A stretch of 64,000 nucleotides of DNA from Angelakisella massiliensis. Lineage in GTDB: Bacteria; Bacillota; Clostridia; Oscillospirales; Ruminococcaceae. The notes under the pieces are model-generated. The model did not search any database, was not told where the DNA came from, and worked only from the letters and a program-made list of their open reading frames with translations. Made by a program: the position numbers and the translations under genes. This document shows positions 24,628 to 33,939 of this stretch, in pieces. The DNA lies in assembly GCF_900104675.1 (NCBI RefSeq), contig NZ_LT629945.1, positions 1,354,756-1,418,755 of the forward strand, written 5' to 3'. Positions within the stretch are counted from its first letter, which is position 1; each line of letters opens with the position of its first letter.

Positions 24628-25241
24628 AACAATCTGCCATGCCGCCCGTTTATTCTCAGGTGGCTTATGACATTGCCGCAAAAATCGCGTCGGGAGAGAT
24701 CCGGGAGGAGGAGCGTTTTACCGGACGTTCTCTGATGGGTTCTCAGTATGGCGTTTCAGCGGAGACTATTCGCCGTGCCATGCGGCTGCTGTGTGATATG
24801 GGCATCATCGCCATCCGGCAGAACGTGGGATCGGTGGTCATATCCCGGCAGCGGGCGGCGGAGTATGTAGAACAGTATCAGACCCATCGGGATCTGCGGG
24901 CCATGAAGGCACAGCTGCGTCAGCTTCTGCGGCAGCGGGAGGAGCTGGATGGACAGATCTATGAAACCATCAACCAGATCACCGATTTGGGAGAGCGGTT
25001 TCAGCGGAGCGACCGGCTGCGGAACTATGAGTTTCCCCTGAAAAAGGATTCGGCAGTGGTGGGAAAAAGTATTGGCCAGCTGGAGTTTCGCCAAAAAACA
25101 GGAGCTACCATTGTGGCGGTGCGCCGTGGAGAGGAGATACTGCTTTCTCCCGGTCCGCAGCTGGTGCTTCAGGAGAATGATGTGTTGGTGGTGGCCTGCG
25201 ATATTACCCGTATCGGCAGGGTGGGAGAACTCATCGGCTGA
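24624..25241 (+). CDS. GntR-HTH plus RCK_C regulator (BusR-like)
   Basis: 205 residues. An N-terminal GntR-type winged helix (about 8-75, including GVSAETIRRAMRLL) is followed by a coiled-coil (about 85-125). A C-terminal RCK_C/TrkA-C domain comprises the last 70 residues (NDVLVVACDITRIGRVGELIG). This order matches BusR of lactococci/streptococci, a c-di-AMP-binding repressor of compatible-solute or potassium uptake. Ligand and targets are inferred from the domain order. AAGGAGG lies 9 nt upstream. No osmolyte or K+ transporter is adjacent, so targets are elsewhere. Confidence 0.82.
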   Translation: MKQSAMPPVYSQVAYDIAAKIASGEIREEERFTGRSLMGSQYGVSAETIRRAMRLLCDMGIIAIRQNVGSVVISRQRAAEYVEQYQTHRDLRAMKAQLRQLLRQREELDGQIYETINQITDLGERFQRSDRLRNYEFPLKKDSAVVGKSIGQLEFRQKTGATIVAVRRGEEILLSPGPQLVLQENDVLVVACDITRIGRVGELIG

Positions 25242-25359
25242 TAAAAAATTTGAATAAAGCCGTACATTGGCGCAAACGGTCCCTTTCTATATTTGACTGA
25301 GCGAACAGAGGAAAAAACAAGACAGGTTGTGTGCAGAAAAAGCTTTGGGAGGAGACAAA

Positions 25360-26268
25360 ATGGCCTTCGATCCGAAACAGAACTTTACCGGCAATCCCTT
25401 TGGCGCTGCGGACATGAAGCGTGCCGGCAGCGGGAAAAAAGTGGGAAAAATCCTTTTGATCGCAGTAGTGGTGCTGTTTGCGGCAACCATCGCTTTGGGC
25501 GCCTTCACCACAGTGGATGAAGGTCATGTAGGCGTTCGGTATCAGTTCGGACGCATCGTGGAGGACGATATTCCTCCGGGACTGGTGTTCAAAATCCCCT
25601 ACGTTCAGCAGATCGTCAAGGTGGATGTTCGGGAACAGACCTATGAGCTGATTACCAATGCCTACACCAAGGATACGCAAACGGTGGAAAACCTGATTAT
25701 CAAGCTCAATTATTCTTATGACGAAAGCGCCTTGTCCGATATCATCCGCAATGTAGGCATTCAGAATGTGGAATCCAAGCTGATCATTCCCCAGCTCCAG
25801 TCGGTGGTGAAAAATGAGATTGGTCAGTACCGGGCGGAGGAGCTGATCCAGAACCGGGCAAAGGTCCAAAGCACCATTGAGGAAAAAATGTCTGAAAGCT
25901 TGTCTCAGGGCGGCATTCTGGTCAACAACCTGGCCATTGAGGACATCGACTTTGAGGATGGTTTTGAGGAGGCGGTCCGGGCCAAAGTGGTGGCGGAACA
26001 GGAAGCGCTGAAGATGCAGAACAAAACCAAAGAAAAAGAGGAGATGGCCCGTCAGACGGTCATAGAGGCGGAGGCGGAAGCGGAGAGCCAGAAAATCCAG
26101 GCAGACGCTCAGGCTTACGCGATTCGTACCGTTCAGCAGGAGCTTCAGAACAGTCCCGAATACATAGAACTGGAAAAGGTGAAAAAATGGGACGGCAAGC
26201 TGCCCCAGGCGATGGGGGACAGCATCAACCCCTTTATCAACTTCGATCAGCTCACCGGCCAGGAGTAA
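25360..26268 (+). CDS. SPFH/band-7 domain membrane protein
   Basis: 302 residues. One N-terminal membrane helix (about 30-52, KILLIAVVVLFAATIALG) is followed by a prohibitin-type SPFH domain (VDEGHVGVRYQFGRIVEDDI onward) and a Glu/Ala-rich coiled-coil (about 205-260, VIEAEAEAESQKIQADAQAY). Such proteins form ring or cage oligomers with membrane proteases such as FtsH (HflKC) or organise membrane microdomains. The start at 25360 follows GGGAGGAG; the earlier in-frame TTG lies before the ribosome site. It is single, ending at a clear terminator. Confidence 0.88.
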   Translation: MAFDPKQNFTGNPFGAADMKRAGSGKKVGKILLIAVVVLFAATIALGAFTTVDEGHVGVRYQFGRIVEDDIPPGLVFKIPYVQQIVKVDVREQTYELITNAYTKDTQTVENLIIKLNYSYDESALSDIIRNVGIQNVESKLIIPQLQSVVKNEIGQYRAEELIQNRAKVQSTIEEKMSESLSQGGILVNNLAIEDIDFEDGFEEAVRAKVVAEQEALKMQNKTKEKEEMARQTVIEAEAEAESQKIQADAQAYAIRTVQQELQNSPEYIELEKVKKWDGKLPQAMGDSINPFINFDQLTGQE

Positions 26269-26300
26269 GGACATATTGCTGGCTTTTATAAGAAAACCAA

Positions 26301-26342
26301 AAATGCGTGCAGGTGGAAAGATTCCATCTGCACGCATTTTGT
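26301..26342 (+). terminator. Terminator of the band-7 gene
   Basis: AAATGCGTGCAG (26301-26312) pairs with CTGCACGCATTT (26328-26339), with an inner TGGA/TCCA extension, followed by T. Confidence 0.85.
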
Positions 26343-26349
26343 TATCCAT

Positions 26350-26592
26350 GGAAACCACCGGCTCTGCCGGTGGAGGCATCCCGTAAAAAAGCTTCAGCTT
26401 CAAGTATCGAGCGAAGCGGGCTATGAGGAGCAAATTGCCGCACATGAAAAACTTCCGTGGAACGGAGACGGCCCGTTTACGGGCTGCAGGGCAAGGGGTG
26501 CAAGGGAAGTAACGTTCAGTGCGTCTGAAAACGTATGCCGGTAATATGCCCTTTTAGGGCTGGTGCACACCACCAGTTCAACTGGTGGTTTT
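26350..26592 (+). mobile_element. Remnant or non-autonomous IS200/IS605-like (PATE-type) element
   Basis: About 240 bp bounded by subterminal hairpins, CCACCGGC-TCT-GCCGGTGG (26355-26373) and CCACCAG-TTCAA-CTGGTGG (26570-26588). Inner hairpins GCCCGTTTACGGGC and GCCCTTTTAGGGC lie between. End hairpins of this kind, without terminal inverted repeats, mark IS200/IS605 elements and their transposase-less derivatives. No TnpA or intact TnpB is present; an open frame of about 58 codons running into the interior (ending at a TAA near 26554) could be a TnpB 3' relic. Confidence 0.5.
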
Positions 26593-26650
26593 GATTTTTC
26601 AGCAGGCAGCAACTCCCTTGGTCAAAAGAGAAACCGTCGCTGTCAACTTG

Positions 26651-26983
26651 TCAAACGAACACCGTTTGAATCAGCAGCATATAGACCACGGTTCCGCCGC
26701 CAATGCTCAGCAGCGTGTTTTTCTTCCACAAATGGAGAAGCAGAATCACGCCAACCGCTGCGGCTTCCGGCAGGCCGTAGGGAGAAGCGGTGATGGACAC
26801 TCCTTTGAAGCAGTAAACCACCAGCAGCCCGATGACCGCATAGGGCAGAACCTTTCCCAGATAGAGAATATAAGCGGGAGTGGGCCGTCCGTCTGGAAAA
26901 AGCAGAAAAGGGAGAAACCGGGTGATGGCGGAGCCCAGGGCCACCATCACAATCAGCAGCATCATCTGTGTGGAGGTCAACAT
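26651..26983 (-). CDS. azlD: AzlD-family branched-chain amino-acid export subunit
   Basis: 110 residues with about four membrane helices, including the family's [10 protein letters not shown] near residue 20. With AzlC it exports branched-chain amino acids (and analogues such as azaleucine). The ATG overlaps the azlC stop by 7 bp (ATGTTGA) and has GGAGAGGGGGGAG upstream, so co-translation is clear. Confidence 0.92.
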   Translation of the reverse strand: MLTSTQMMLLIVMVALGSAITRFLPFLLFPDGRPTPAYILYLGKVLPYAVIGLLVVYCFKGVSITASPYGLPEAAAVGVILLLHLWKKNTLLSIGGGTVVYMLLIQTVFV

Positions 26984-27684
26984 GATTCTCCCCCCTCTCC
27001 TTCCAGGTGTTTTCGCATCAGTGTCAGTACCGCCAGGATAACGATCATGGCGGGGATAATAAAGTTGTCCGGTCCGAACACCATCAGGCACAGGATGGAA
27101 CAGCCCACCCCGACGAGAGCCGGGATTCGGTTGCGCCGCTGTTCCCACTGCCCCAGAAAAATCACCACAAACAGGGCGGTGAGGACAAAATCCAGCCCGT
27201 TTGTATTGAAGGTGACCAGGGAGCCGATCACACAGCCTGCCAGTGTGGCCGCGGACCAGTACAGATAATCCAGCAGTGTGACAAAGAAGAAAAACCACTG
27301 CCGGTCCACACCCTCAGGAGGCTGAGCGGAACACAGGATAGAAAAGGTCTCATCACACAAGCCGAAGATGAGGAAGGGTTTTATTTTTCCGGTGCCCCGG
27401 TAACGTCTCAGCATGGAGATGCCGTAAAAAAGATGGCGGGCGTTGACCATCAGGGAGAGGGCCAGCGCAGCCAGAGGATCGAAGGCGGAAGTCAAGAGGG
27501 TGACAGCGGCATACTGCATACTGCCGCAGAAGGCCAGCAGGCTCATCAGCACCGCCCAGGGAAACCCATACCCCTTGGCAGTCATAAGGATGCCATAGGC
27601 CATCCCCAGAAAAGAAAAGCCGGTGAGCACCGGAATGGTGTGAGGAAAGGCGGCCTTTAAAGCGTCAAGGCGGGAAGAAGACAT
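26977..27684 (-). CDS. azlC: AzlC-family branched-chain amino-acid exporter
   Basis: 235 residues. AzlC-type membrane protein with [15 protein letters not shown] near the front, FCGSMQYAA and the [11 protein letters not shown] motif, ending in a basic tail. It is the large partner of AzlD. GAGGTCC precedes the ATG. The upstream 240 bp show no riboswitch or T-box and no adjacent Lrp/AzlB regulator. Confidence 0.94.
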   Translation of the reverse strand: MSSSRLDALKAAFPHTIPVLTGFSFLGMAYGILMTAKGYGFPWAVLMSLLAFCGSMQYAAVTLLTSAFDPLAALALSLMVNARHLFYGISMLRRYRGTGKIKPFLIFGLCDETFSILCSAQPPEGVDRQWFFFFVTLLDYLYWSAATLAGCVIGSLVTFNTNGLDFVLTALFVVIFLGQWEQRRNRIPALVGVGCSILCLMVFGPDNFIIPAMIVILAVLTLMRKHLEGEGGESC

Positions 27685-27927
27685 GGAAAGGACCTCATTT
27701 CACTTGGAATATCTTTGGTGAGCGGCGGACAATGGTGCTTCACAGACAAAAAGTAAGACAGCTGTTTTGAGCCTGGGGAAAGGATGAAAGGACAAAAAAC
27801 AGTTCATTCTTTCATTTTCCATGCCCATGCTGATCCACTTCTCAGGGGATGTTCAGCAAGCAAGGTATGCTGTCAGGATACGGCGCTGAAAAATTTCCCA
27901 GGCATTCTGTGTACCAAAGATAAGATT

Positions 27928-29313
27928 TTAATGATACCAGTTCTGGCGCAGGAAGCGGCGGCGGCAGACAATGCCCCGGAAGGTCAGATCCGCGAACATA
28001 GCCACCCATACCCACTGGAGACCCAGACCGAAGCCGAAGACAAAAATCACCGCCAGCAGCACCCGGATTCCCCAGACGCCTACCAGATTGATATAGAAAG
28101 GCCAGCGGGAATCTCCTGCGCCTCTCAAAGCGCCGGTATAGATATTGGCCCAGGCTTCACCCGGCTGAGCGAATGCCACCACCCGCAGCAGGCTTGCGCC
28201 CAGAGCGATCACGGCGGCGTCCCGGGTAAAAATGGAGATAATAGGCGCGGCCAGCACAAACAGCAGCACGCCGGTGACACTCATACAGGCAAAGCCCATG
28301 TTGGCGGCGATACGGCCAAAATTCAGCCCCTTCTCCGGCTGAGAGGCACCCACGGACTGTCCCACCAAAGTGGTGGCCGCCACTGAAAAACCGAAGGAGG
28401 GCAGATAGGAAAGGCTTTCCGCCTGTACTGCCAGATGGTGAGCCGCCACGGCAGTGGTGCCCATGGTGGAAACAATCCGCAGATAAGCCACCTGTCCCAA
28501 AGACATGGTGATTCGCTCCAGTGCCACAGGGATACCCAGAAAGGCTGCCCGTACCAGGACTGGGCCATCAAAGGAAAATTTACCTCCAAGGCTCAGCTTC
28601 AGCCCACTTTTGCCCTGCAGCAGGGGAAGCAGGACCAGCACCGTGGCCGCCCCGATGGACAATACAGTTCCCAAGGCCGCGCCCGCTGGTCCCATTCCAG
28701 CCCGGGGGATGGTGAAGCTGTTCCCGCCGATCTGCACAGTCAGGGGAGGGAAGATAAACAGCCAGTTGAGAAAGATGTTGAGTACAATGGCGATGATGTT
28801 GGCAGTCATGGGGGTGCGGGTGTTGCCCATACAACGCAGTGTGGCAGCCATCACCGTTTCCAGACTGTTGAAGAAAAAGGAAAAGCACACCACGCCGAAA
28901 TATTGCCCTGCCAGGGGCAGTACCTGGTCTTCGGCTCCCATCAGGGCGGGAAGCACCGGGGTCAGCAAAAAGCAAATAAGCGTCAGCGCTCCTCCTGAAA
29001 GGGCGGAAAAAACAAAGGCCTGCCGGATAACGCTGGAGGCCCGGTCCAGGTCTCCGGCCCCTACATCCTGGGCCACCTGGACGGAAAAGCCAACGCTGAC
29101 CGCTGCGATGATGCCGTTTACCAGCCACAGCACCGGCGCGGTGATGCCCACGGCGGCGGTACAGGCGGCGCCCAGCACCCCAACCATGGCAGTGTCCGCG
29201 AAGTTGAGAACGGTGAAGGCGATCTGTTCCAGGATTGTGGGCCAGGAGAGTTTGAGAACAGTGGAAGCGGGGGTTTTCCCCAGCTCCAATACATTCATTG
29301 GTTGTGCAGCCAA
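27928..29313 (-). CDS. MATE-family multidrug efflux protein
   Basis: 461 residues with twelve membrane helices in two homologous halves. MATE features include the opening SWPTILEQIAFTVLNFADTAMVG with a conserved acidic residue in helix 1 and the second-half repeat beginning GIPVALERITMSLGQ. It exports cationic drugs or metabolites using Na+ or H+. The start is TTG with AAGGA 9 nt upstream; ATG 29298 is an alternative without a ribosome site. It is a lone gene. Confidence 0.93.
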   Translation of the reverse strand: MAAQPMNVLELGKTPASTVLKLSWPTILEQIAFTVLNFADTAMVGVLGAACTAAVGITAPVLWLVNGIIAAVSVGFSVQVAQDVGAGDLDRASSVIRQAFVFSALSGGALTLICFLLTPVLPALMGAEDQVLPLAGQYFGVVCFSFFFNSLETVMAATLRCMGNTRTPMTANIIAIVLNIFLNWLFIFPPLTVQIGGNSFTIPRAGMGPAGAALGTVLSIGAATVLVLLPLLQGKSGLKLSLGGKFSFDGPVLVRAAFLGIPVALERITMSLGQVAYLRIVSTMGTTAVAAHHLAVQAESLSYLPSFGFSVAATTLVGQSVGASQPEKGLNFGRIAANMGFACMSVTGVLLFVLAAPIISIFTRDAAVIALGASLLRVVAFAQPGEAWANIYTGALRGAGDSRWPFYINLVGVWGIRVLLAVIFVFGFGLGLQWVWVAMFADLTFRGIVCRRRFLRQNWYH

Positions 29314-29380
29314 GTCGTCAGGTCCTTTCTTTTATTTGATCTATGGGAAAGCGCTGTGTTGGAACTTGAAAAGAAGGTCA

Positions 29381-29398
29381 GGATAGTTTCTTCTATCC
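29381..29398. promoter_or_regulatory. Palindrome upstream of the MATE gene
   Basis: GGATAG-TTTCTT-CTATCC, a perfect 6-6-6 inverted repeat about 70 bp upstream of the TTG start. It could be an operator or a small leader hairpin. Confidence 0.35.
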
Positions 29399-29784
29399 CG
29401 AGAAAAAGAGGGGCGGAAGCGGAAAAACAGTTTCTCAAAACGTTATTAATCTTAGCATAAAACCTCTTTTCTCACAAGAGAGGAAGGCAGCTGCTGAATA
29501 AGGGCGGAAAAAGGATTAGCTGCCCTAAAAGCGCATAGAATAAAAGAAACGGGGATATGCGGGAAAAAGCGGACCGGACCAGGGGAACTGTTGGATTTTT
29601 GGGGTAATAGCTTCAGGATGGCCTGAGCGTGCGCTTGAGATTTCCAGGGAGCAATTCCCAAGTTTGAGAGAAAATTTTTCAAAAAGTGCTTTTTTATGCA
29701 GTAAAAATGGAAAAAAGGACCACTGATAAAAGGATGAACTTAAAAGGTGTTTCCAGCGGTGGTCCTCGTGGGAGGGCTTGCATC

Positions 29785-30288
29785 ATGAAAAAAATATTGC
29801 CATGGGTGATGGCTGTTTTGCTGCTGACCGGCTGTGGAGCTTCAGAGCCTTCGCAGCCTCCGACCCAGTCTGGTGAGAGCACGGTTCCCCAGACCAGTTC
29901 AGATGCATCCGGGGATACTTTACAGCAGGAGGCTGTCCGGCTGTGGCAGATTTCTCAACCGGTTTATCTGGATTTGGAGCAGACAGCCGCTCTGCTGGGG
30001 CTGAAAACAGAATGGCTTTCCGATGGCTGGGGCGTGGTTTCCGCCAAGGAGGAGTGTCCCGATACCTTGATTTTCCTTTCGCCTGTGCAGGAGAAGGAGA
30101 AAAAGGCGGAACAAAGCCTGGAGGATCGCCTGTCATTTTTGCTGGAAGCTTTCCCGGGGGAGACAACCATGGGCAGCGTTTTTCTCACCGGCAGCGGACC
30201 GGTGCTGGCGGTAACCGGAACGGGGGAGGACCCCTCCAGACTCCGGGAGCTGCTGGTGGAGCGGCTGGGGACAGCGGAAGAAGCTTGA
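29785..30288 (+). CDS. Small putative lipoprotein
   Basis: 167 residues. The signal MKKILPWVMAVLLLTGC has a lipobox (LTGC, Cys at residue 17). A Ser/Thr/Gln/Pro linker follows, then a compact alpha/beta domain from about residue 55 (VYLDLEQTAALLGLKTEWL) to the end. I recognise no family. GGAGGG precedes the ATG. It stands alone between a MATE gene and the MBOAT operon. Confidence 0.75.
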   Translation: MKKILPWVMAVLLLTGCGASEPSQPPTQSGESTVPQTSSDASGDTLQQEAVRLWQISQPVYLDLEQTAALLGLKTEWLSDGWGVVSAKEECPDTLIFLSPVQEKEKKAEQSLEDRLSFLLEAFPGETTMGSVFLTGSGPVLAVTGTGEDPSRLRELLVERLGTAEEA

Positions 30289-30340
30289 AAAATTTTCAGA
30301 ATTCTCCCTGGTAAAAAAAGCGGTTTTTTCTTTGCCGGAC

Positions 30341-30369
30341 TTTCCAGCGGAGGCTTTTTCTGCTATAAT
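30341..30369 (+). promoter_or_regulatory. Promoter of the MBOAT/DHHW operon
   Basis: -35 TTTCCA (30341-30346), 17-bp spacer, -10 TATAAT (30364-30369). It leaves a leader of about 225 nt, in which no named riboswitch is visible. Confidence 0.6.
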
Positions 30370-30600
30370 ACAGAACAGACTGTTTGGGAAAAATTCTCTC
30401 CGGACCTTTTTGGGGATACGCTGGCCATCTGAAAAAGAGAGTGCTGGAAGAGCACAGTCCCTTTCTACCATTGCCCTGACAGAGGCTTTGGAAGAGTTGT
30501 AAATATGATTTCCCTTTTGGTTTATATGCTTTAACGAAATTTACATCGAATTTCGGATTTTTTAAAATCTCAGGAAAGTACAGCAAGCGGAGGATTGTTC

Positions 30601-31977
30601 ATGGTTTTCAGCAGCATCCTGTTTTTGTTCCGGTTCATGCCCATCGCCTTTATTGTTTATTATCTCACCCCCAGGCGGTATAAGAACCTGGTGCTTTTTA
30701 TTGAAAGCATCATCTTTTATTCCTGGGGCGAGGTAAAATATTTTCCCATCATGGTGGCCTCGGTGCTGGTGGATTACATCGCCTCCAAAGGCATTCGCCT
30801 CCACCGCCAAAACAAGGCCGCCTGTAAGGGCTTTCTGCTGATGTCGGTCTTTTTTAATCTGGGAATGCTGTTCTTCTTCAAATATACCGACTTCTTTATT
30901 CAAAATATCAATGCCGTGGCGGGCACTTCCATCCCGCTGCTCCATCTGACGCTCCCCCTGGGCATCAGCTTCTATACCTTCCAGACCATGAGCTATACCA
31001 TTGACGTCTACCGCGGCGATGTGGAAGCGGAGCAAAACATCATTGACTTTGCCGCCTTTGTGGTGCTGTTCCCCCAGCTGATCGCCGGTCCCATTGTCCG
31101 GTATACCGACATCAACCGGGAACTGAAGGAACGCACCATGGACCTGGGGCAGATTCAGCGGGGCGTGGAGACCTTTATCCTGGGCCTGGGCCGGAAGGTG
31201 CTGCTGGCCAACAACATCGGCGCTTTGTGGAGCGAGGTGGAGGCCATGAACTACGGCTCTATTTCCACCCCTCTGGCCTGGATGGGCATTCTCGCCTTCT
31301 CTCTGCAGATCTACTTTGACTTTTCCGGTTATTCTCTCATGGCTATCGGCCTGGGACGGATGCTGGGCTTTGAATTCCCTCAGAACTTCAATCATCCTTA
31401 TATCTCCCGCAGCGTCACCGAGTTCTGGCGCCGGTGGCATATGACCCTGGGCTCCTGGTTCCGGGAATATCTGTACATCCCTCTGGGAGGCAACCGGTGC
31501 AGCAAGGCCCGCAACTTCTTTAATATCCTGGTGGTTTGGGCCTGTACCGGATTCTGGCATGGAGCCAGCTGGAACTTTGTACTGTGGGGCTTGTTCTTCT
31601 TCGTTTTTCTGGTGCTGGAAAAAAGCTTCCTGCTTCCCCGGCTCAACCGTCATCCCGTTCTCAGCCGGATTTACCTGCTGCCGCTGCTGCTGATCAGCTG
31701 GACCCTGTTCGCCATTACCGATTTTTCTCTGCTGGGCCAGTATTTCCATACCATGTTTGTCTATCAGCCGGGAGGAGATTGGGTCTATTATCTGCGCAAC
31801 TATGCTGTGGTGCTGGTGCTGGGCATCCTGCTGTCCACTCCGCTGCTGGAGTGGCTGGGAGAAAAGGTCTCGGGCCACCGCTGGATTCGCTACAGCTTTT
31901 TGAGCGTGGTGCTGGTGGTTTCTATCGCCTATCTGGTGGATGCCACCTATAACCCGTTCCTGTATTTCAGATTCTGA
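30601..31977 (+). CDS. MBOAT-family O-acyltransferase (AlgI/PatA-like)
   Basis: 458 residues with about 11-12 membrane helices. The MBOAT catalytic His is in GFWHGASWNF (second half), and the conserved TEFWRRWHMTLGSWFREY block is present. Relatives pass acetyl groups across the membrane to extracellular polysaccharide or peptidoglycan with the help of an AlgJ/AlgX or DHHW partner, which is encoded directly downstream. The target polymer is unknown. The ATG has GCGGAGGA 7 nt upstream. Confidence 0.93.
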   Translation: MVFSSILFLFRFMPIAFIVYYLTPRRYKNLVLFIESIIFYSWGEVKYFPIMVASVLVDYIASKGIRLHRQNKAACKGFLLMSVFFNLGMLFFFKYTDFFIQNINAVAGTSIPLLHLTLPLGISFYTFQTMSYTIDVYRGDVEAEQNIIDFAAFVVLFPQLIAGPIVRYTDINRELKERTMDLGQIQRGVETFILGLGRKVLLANNIGALWSEVEAMNYGSISTPLAWMGILAFSLQIYFDFSGYSLMAIGLGRMLGFEFPQNFNHPYISRSVTEFWRRWHMTLGSWFREYLYIPLGGNRCSKARNFFNILVVWACTGFWHGASWNFVLWGLFFFVFLVLEKSFLLPRLNRHPVLSRIYLLPLLLISWTLFAITDFSLLGQYFHTMFVYQPGGDWVYYLRNYAVVLVLGILLSTPLLEWLGEKVSGHRWIRYSFLSVVLVVSIAYLVDATYNPFLYFRF

Positions 31978-31996
31978 GAAAGGGAGGCTCAACGCA

Positions 31997-33184
31997 ATGA
32001 AAGAAAAAATAAAAAAACTGCGCCGCTATCCCTTTTTAGTGGTTTTTGTGGCCTTTATGCTGGTGGTTTTCTGTGCCGATATGCTCACCACCCGCCGGCA
32101 ATATTCCGAGCTGGAAAATCGTACCCTGAAACAGCGTCCGGATTTTTCCCTCAAGAGCCTGGTGGAAAATGAGTACACGCTGGAGTATGAGGAGTTTGTC
32201 AACGATCAGTTTGTGCTGCGGGATCAGTGGATCACCCTGAAATCTGTGGCGGAAAGCGCCTTGGGTAAAATTGAAAACAACGGCGTTGCCTATGGCAAGG
32301 AGCACTATCTCTTCGGCAAGACCACCCAGACAGACCAGCAGCAGGTGGACCGGAATGTCAGCTATGTCAATCAGTTCATCAGTGGTTATGATGGGGATGT
32401 TACCTTTGGCGTCATTCCCAATTCCTATGCTATTTTGACGGACAAGCTGCCGGTTGGCCTGGAAAACATCAATATCGATCAGAAATCCCTGATTCCCCAG
32501 CTCCAGCAGCAGGTACAGGGAGAAAATCTCAATACACTGGAGCTGCTGCCGGTGATGGAAAGCCACAGCCAGGAGGAGATCTATTACCATACGGACCACC
32601 ACTGGACCACTCTGGGCGCCTGGTACGCTTATGAAGCTTATGCTCAAAGCCGTGGGCTGGCCTATGGTTCCCTGGAGGAGATGGAAGCCTGGAAGCAGGC
32701 GGTACCGGATTTTTACGGCACTTATTTCAGCAAGTCCAAGAACTTTGACGCTCAGCCGGACACCATCTATTGGTATGATTTCCCGGTCACGGATGTTACC
32801 ATTGACGGCAAATACACCCTGCCCACCAGTGACGGCGGGGAGATCCCGGTGGAAGGGATGTACAATGTATCCCAGTTCAGCCAGCGGGACAAATATGCCG
32901 CTTTTCTCTATGGCAACAACGGCTTGACCGTCATTAAAAGCGAGAACAACAAGAATCATCAGGATGGAGTTACCAGCCGGGTGCTGCTGATCAAGGATTC
33001 CTATGGCAACTCTTTGGCGCCCTTCCTCACCTGGAGCTACGATGAGGTATATGTGGTGGACCTGCGGGCGCTGCCCATGACGATGAGCCAGCTGCTGGAG
33101 CAGACGGAGTTTGATGATGTGCTCATCCTTTACAATTATGAAAGCTTCCAGCTGGACCGCAACGTGGTGCGCCTCATTGCCTGA
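31997..33184 (+). CDS. DHHW-family (AlgX/AlgJ-like) secreted acetyltransferase partner
   Basis: 395 residues. An N-terminal signal-anchor helix (about 12-30) is followed by an SGNH-hydrolase-like extracytoplasmic domain with the family motif DHHW (D200-W203) and the C-terminal block LLIKDSYGNSLAPFL. In alginate systems the equivalent His/Asp/Ser residues take the acetyl group from the MBOAT protein and move it to the polymer. GGGAGG precedes the ATG, 20 bp after the MBOAT stop, so it is one operon. No glycosyltransferases are adjacent. Confidence 0.9.
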   Translation: MKEKIKKLRRYPFLVVFVAFMLVVFCADMLTTRRQYSELENRTLKQRPDFSLKSLVENEYTLEYEEFVNDQFVLRDQWITLKSVAESALGKIENNGVAYGKEHYLFGKTTQTDQQQVDRNVSYVNQFISGYDGDVTFGVIPNSYAILTDKLPVGLENINIDQKSLIPQLQQQVQGENLNTLELLPVMESHSQEEIYYHTDHHWTTLGAWYAYEAYAQSRGLAYGSLEEMEAWKQAVPDFYGTYFSKSKNFDAQPDTIYWYDFPVTDVTIDGKYTLPTSDGGEIPVEGMYNVSQFSQRDKYAAFLYGNNGLTVIKSENNKNHQDGVTSRVLLIKDSYGNSLAPFLTWSYDEVYVVDLRALPMTMSQLLEQTEFDDVLILYNYESFQLDRNVVRLIA

Positions 33185-33312
33185 CGGCGTCTGAGCCTGT
33201 GAGGAATGGCCTGCGGGGAAGGGGCTGGGACCATTGACTGCTGTGTATCCACTTGTCAATGATGAAAAGCGGGAAAGGCTGCTTTTCTCCCGGAAGCTTT
33301 GAAAAACAGAAA

Positions 33313-33380
33313 AGGGGCTTGCCTGGACCAAAAAGAGAGGAATCAGATCTCATCTTTTGGTCCGGCAAGTCCCTTTTTAT
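33313..33380 (+). terminator. Strong terminator of the MBOAT/DHHW operon
   Basis: A long stem of about 20 bp (GGGGCTTGCCTGGACCAAAA with TTTTGGTCCGGCAAGTCCC, two mismatches), loop of about 20 nt, then TTTTT. It lies about 130 bp past the DHHW stop. Confidence 0.85.
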
Positions 33381-33443
33381 TGGGAAAAACAACCGCTGTG
33401 CTGTCATTGCTGCTGAGAGCCTGTCATCCCCGTGAAATTGAAA

Positions 33444-33827
33444 TCAGGCAGGATTCCCAGGGAGAAAGGCGGCGCTGGCTGCCATACAGCTTCGGGTTTG
33501 GCGGCTGAGCCAATACAAACAGCGCACAGCGTCCTGCTCCGCTTCCGGTTGGGGGACATGAAGGCATTGGGTAAGGTAATTTTGCAGCAGAAGAAATTCC
33601 TGATACAGGCTTTCCGATTGCCGCTGTCCCTGGAAGGTAAGACGGATCCTGCCGTAAGGTTCCTTTTCCACCATTCCTTGGGAAATCAATGCCCGGAGCA
33701 TTTTGGCTACACTGGCCCGTGTGACATTGAGACAGCGGGCCACATCCACAGAGCGTACAGCCGTGTCATGCTGGGTCAAACGGTAGATGGTCAATAAATA
33801 GCAAACGCAGGAAAAGGATGGCGGCAA
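33444..33827 (-). CDS. DtxR/MntR-family metal-dependent regulator
   Basis: 127 residues. The start typical of the family, YLLTIYRL, is followed by a winged helix (VRSVDVARCLNVTRASVAKML) and a short dimerisation helix region. It lacks an SH3-like domain, as in MntR. Metal ligands in the C-terminal half are not obvious by eye. The start is a TTG with GGAGGT 8 nt upstream; upstream in-frame codons lie in the operator region. Two TTAG-N6-CTAA palindromes sit at its promoter, implying self-control. Confidence 0.8.
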   Translation of the reverse strand: MPPSFSCVCYLLTIYRLTQHDTAVRSVDVARCLNVTRASVAKMLRALISQGMVEKEPYGRIRLTFQGQRQSESLYQEFLLLQNYLTQCLHVPQPEAEQDAVRCLYWLSRQTRSCMAASAAFLPGNPA

Positions 33828-33846
33828 GGGGATACACCTCCGTAAA

Positions 33847-33939
33847 TTAGCATATGCTAACTTAAAAGCAAAAAAGAAGCAGCATATTAGCTGCAACTAA
33901 CTACATAGAAATCATAACACATGGGAAAAGGGATGTCAA
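33847..33939 (-). promoter_or_regulatory. Promoter and twin operators of the DtxR-type gene
   Basis: Minus-strand -35 TTGACA (33934-33939), 17-bp spacer, -10 TATGAT (33911-33916). Downstream palindromes are TTAGTTGCAGCTAA (33887-33900) and TTAGCATATGCTAA (33847-33860), both TTAG-N6-CTAA. This shape resembles DtxR-family boxes. Confidence 0.75.

Noticed and set aside
30370-30600. c-di-GMP riboswitch in the MBOAT leader
   Set aside because: The leader is long enough, but none of the conserved GEMM-type segments is visible.
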